A stretch of DNA of 7,712 bases from Acidobacteriaceae bacterium. Lineage in GTDB: Bacteria > Acidobacteriota > Terriglobia > Bryobacterales > Bryobacteraceae. The notes beneath the pieces were generated by a model that made no database searches, was not told where the DNA came from, and saw only the letters and a program-made list of their open reading frames with translations. Positions 6,192 through 7,712 of the stretch are shown here, piece by piece; positions within the stretch are counted from its first letter, which is position 1, and the number at the start of each line of letters is the position of its first letter. The translations under genes and the position numbers were made by a program. The stretch is taken from the NCBI GenBank assembly GCA_019246575.1, contig JAFAQG010000349.1, forward strand, positions 1-7,712. The letters are read 5' to 3'.

Positions 6192-6214
6192 ACTCTGAAG
6201 TGACGGAATTCAGG
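6173..6214. repeat. 10-bp perfect inverted repeat across the convergent gene junction
   Basis: CCTGAATTCC (6173-6182) and GGAATTCAGG (6205-6214) are perfect reverse complements with a 22-base spacer. The left arm lies in the last codons of the secreted-protein gene and the spacer includes its TAG. In RNA it could fold on either strand. No U-tract follows, so it is not a standard intrinsic terminator, but it may mark 3' ends of the converging transcripts. Confidence 0.55.
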
Positions 6215-6245
6215 TTAGACCCTCGTACTTGGCTAACAAAACTGC

Positions 6246-7712
6246 TTACTTACTCAGACGCCGGAAGTACTCGGCCACTGCATCCCGGTATTTCTCGGGC
6301 GCCGCCTCGGCCGCGGCCGTGCGTGCATGCTGCTGTTGCTGCTGATTGGCGCGCCGCACTAATTCGATCTCCAGACGTTCCAGGCTCGCGACCGCATCCT
6401 CATTAATGCGTTTATCCAGCAGACCGGCCTGCCCATACATTCGCCGCAGATATCCGAGGGCATCGTTGAAGTAAGTGTTTAACTCGCGATCGTTGCGCCC
6501 GAGCTGCGCTCGGAGTGCGGCGAGGTCATCCACTGCGCTCCAGTAGCCGCGGCCCCCAATTCTCGGGCCCCACCCGCCGCGATCATTCCAGTTTCCGTAT
6601 TGGTATGAATCTCCGGACTGCTGATTGCCGCTTGCCTGCGCGCCCGGTTGCCCACTGGATTGAGCTTGTCCGTTCTGCGATTCGTTTGAACCGCTCTGAT
6701 TGCCGCCTTGCTGCGATTGCGACTCCAGCTGCTCTCGCAAAGACCGCACGCGACCGAGCGCCTGCGCCATGCTGTCGTCCGGCGAATTACGCCCGTTCGG
6801 ATTTCCGTTTCTAAGGCCCTGCTGAGCGTCCTGCAATTGCCGGCTCAACTGCTGAAGCCCGGCCGAAATACTGTCCTCCATCGGCCAGGTCTGTTCACCG
6901 TAACCTTGTCGGAGCCAGTCGGCATTCTTCTGCATGCGCAGCGCGAGCTCTTGCTGCTCGGCATCCGAAAGCGCGTTGCGGAGCTTCTTCGATGCGTCGG
7001 GCTGTTGTCCGGCCATGTCCGCCGCCTGTTGCTGCATCTGCCGCTCGAGTTGCTCAACCTCGTGCGCCAGCTTTTCGCTCTCGGCAGCCAGTTGCTTCTC
7101 CTGTTCCGTTGCCGCGCGCAACGGCTCCGGTTGGAAGTAGCGCCGGCGGTACCAGCCTCCGCCTGCTGCGAAATCGGGGCCCATCATCTCCGGCATCTCC
7201 ACGCTGCCGCCGTTCTCGCCAGGCGATCGAGTCGATCTGGCTGTGTTGATGCCCGCTGCTCCGTACTGTTGCTTGATTCGAGTCGCCAGATCCTTCTGCT
7301 GTCGAGCGAGCTGCTGCCCGCTGCGCGCAAGGTCGGACATCGAATTGCCCGCTTCCTGGTGAAGCATGTCTTTGAGCAGCTTCTCCGCCTCCGCAAGCTG
7401 TGCCGCCGCACGCGCCTGGGCCGTCCGATCGCGATTACTCACCGCGTTCCGCATGTCGTCTTCGGCACGTTCGAGAGCGCTCATGGCCTGCCGCATGGCT
7501 TCCTGCTGACGCATCGTATCCGGACTCGATTGACTCTGCCGTCCTGCCTGGCTCGCCTGCCGCGAACTGCGCGAGCCGGATGATGCTTGACCCGACGAGG
7601 AGGAGGACGAAGAAGAAGACGAGCTGCTTTGCTGACCTTGCTGTTCTTGTTGCGATTGCTGTCCTTGTTGCGATTGCTGTCCTTGTTGCGATTGCTGCCC
7701 TTGTTGCGATTG
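6246..7712 (-). CDS. Large Q-rich coiled-coil protein, DUF4175-like, N-terminus beyond the window
   Basis: The frame is open from the stop at 6246 to the window edge: 488 residues, so the ATG at 7514 is internal rather than the start. In order: four Q/S hexapeptide repeats (1-24), twelve serines in a row (29-40), a Ser/Gln/Arg linker, a Gln/Ala-rich coiled coil (about 67-150), a Gly-rich linker with YRRRYF (about 188-193), a second coiled coil (about 203-300), another Gln/Ser/Gly/Asn-rich linker (about 330-390), and a C-terminal helical region ending PEKYRDAVAEYFRRLSK. That ending and the Gln-rich coils resemble the C-terminal half of DUF4175-type acidobacterial proteins, whose N-terminal half carries membrane helices; that half is not visible. 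The family call rests on resemblance and is moderate; coding is certain. The function is unknown, with an envelope-linked structural role plausible. Confidence 0.85.
   Translation of the reverse strand, partial: QSQQGQQSQQGQQSQQGQQSQQEQQGQQSSSSSSSSSSSSGQASSGSRSSRQASQAGRQSQSSPDTMRQQEAMRQAMSALERAEDDMRNAVSNRDRTAQARAAAQLAEAEKLLKDMLHQEAGNSMSDLARSGQQLARQQKDLATRIKQQYGAAGINTARSTRSPGENGGSVEMPEMMGPDFAAGGGWYRRRYFQPEPLRAATEQEKQLAAESEKLAHEVEQLERQMQQQAADMAGQQPDASKKLRNALSDAEQQELALRMQKNADWLRQGYGEQTWPMEDSISAGLQQLSRQLQDAQQGLRNGNPNGRNSPDDSMAQALGRVRSLREQLESQSQQGGNQSGSNESQNGQAQSSGQPGAQASGNQQSGDSYQYGNWNDRGGWGPRIGGRGYWSAVDDLAALRAQLGRNDRELNTYFNDALGYLRRMYGQAGLLDKRINEDAVASLERLEIELVRRANQQQQQHARTAAAEAAPEKYRDAVAEYFRRLSK
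7593..7628 (-). repeat. Codon-mixed poly-serine tract (12 Ser) inside the coiled-coil gene
   Basis: Twelve consecutive serine codons (AGC, TCG, TCT and TCC all used) lie between the hexapeptide repeats and the coiled coils. The mixed codons suggest the amino-acid run is kept by selection rather than by recent triplet slippage. It probably forms a flexible linker. Confidence 0.8.
7641..7712 (-). repeat. 18-bp tandem repeat, four copies, encoding QSQQ(G/E)Q hexapeptides
   Basis: Four contiguous 18-bp units (7641-7658, 7659-7676, 7677-7694, 7695-7712) differ from one another by one or two bases. All are in frame on the minus strand and read Q-S-Q-Q-G-Q, with E for G in the innermost copy. The array reaches the window edge and probably continues. 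The repeat length is a multiple of three, so copy-number change would keep the frame. Confidence 0.9.

Noticed and set aside
6708..7583. 291-codon plus-strand open frame, Leu/Arg-rich
   Set aside because: It mirrors the Gln-rich coiled-coil gene (CAG read as CTG gives Leu). Composition explains the long open frame.
7639..7712. Terminal direct repeats as a CRISPR array
   Set aside because: The units are contiguous 18-mers without spacers and lie in frame within a coding sequence.

Overview
The window most likely comes from an acidobacterium (Terriglobia-like). The strongest sign is a secreted von Willebrand A protein of the type known as the VWFA-related Acidobacterial domain (TIGR03436). The moderate GC content and the Q/S-rich, DUF4175-like coiled-coil protein fit as well. 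The assignment comes from protein families only; no rRNA or other marker is present. No tRNA, rRNA, CRISPR array, insertion sequence or phage gene was seen.

Layout. (1) 1-330, minus: the N-terminal 110 residues of a response-regulator receiver domain, cut by the window start. (2) 516-3317, minus: four genes in one direction, transcribed from right to left. They are two small two-helix membrane proteins that are clear paralogues, a six-helix rhomboid-fold protein, and the secreted VWA protein. Gaps are 168, 81 and 24 bp, so the last two genes are probably cotranscribed and the first two possibly so. (3) 3392-4534, plus: a complete Gfo/Idh/MocA NAD(P)-dependent oxidoreductase divergent from the membrane cluster, closed by a good intrinsic terminator (4563-4590). 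(4) 4615-6191, plus: a 58-residue YHS-domain protein with a GTG start, then a secreted, probably beta-barrel protein whose mature N-terminus is rich in Met and His. The pair looks like a small metal-handling (possibly copper) unit. (5) 6246-7712, minus: the C-terminal 488 residues of a large Q-rich coiled-coil protein, convergent with region 4 and still open at the window end, where an 18-bp tandem repeat encodes Q/S hexapeptides.

Most notable points. The rhomboid protein keeps the fold signatures but lacks both the catalytic serine and the catalytic histidine, so it is probably a pseudoprotease. It sits with two uncharacterised paralogous membrane proteins and a VWA protein whose metal-binding (MIDAS) motif is also degenerate. 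Together these suggest an envelope binding or scaffolding unit rather than an enzymatic one. The YHS/Met-His-rich pair is the second candidate for follow-up.
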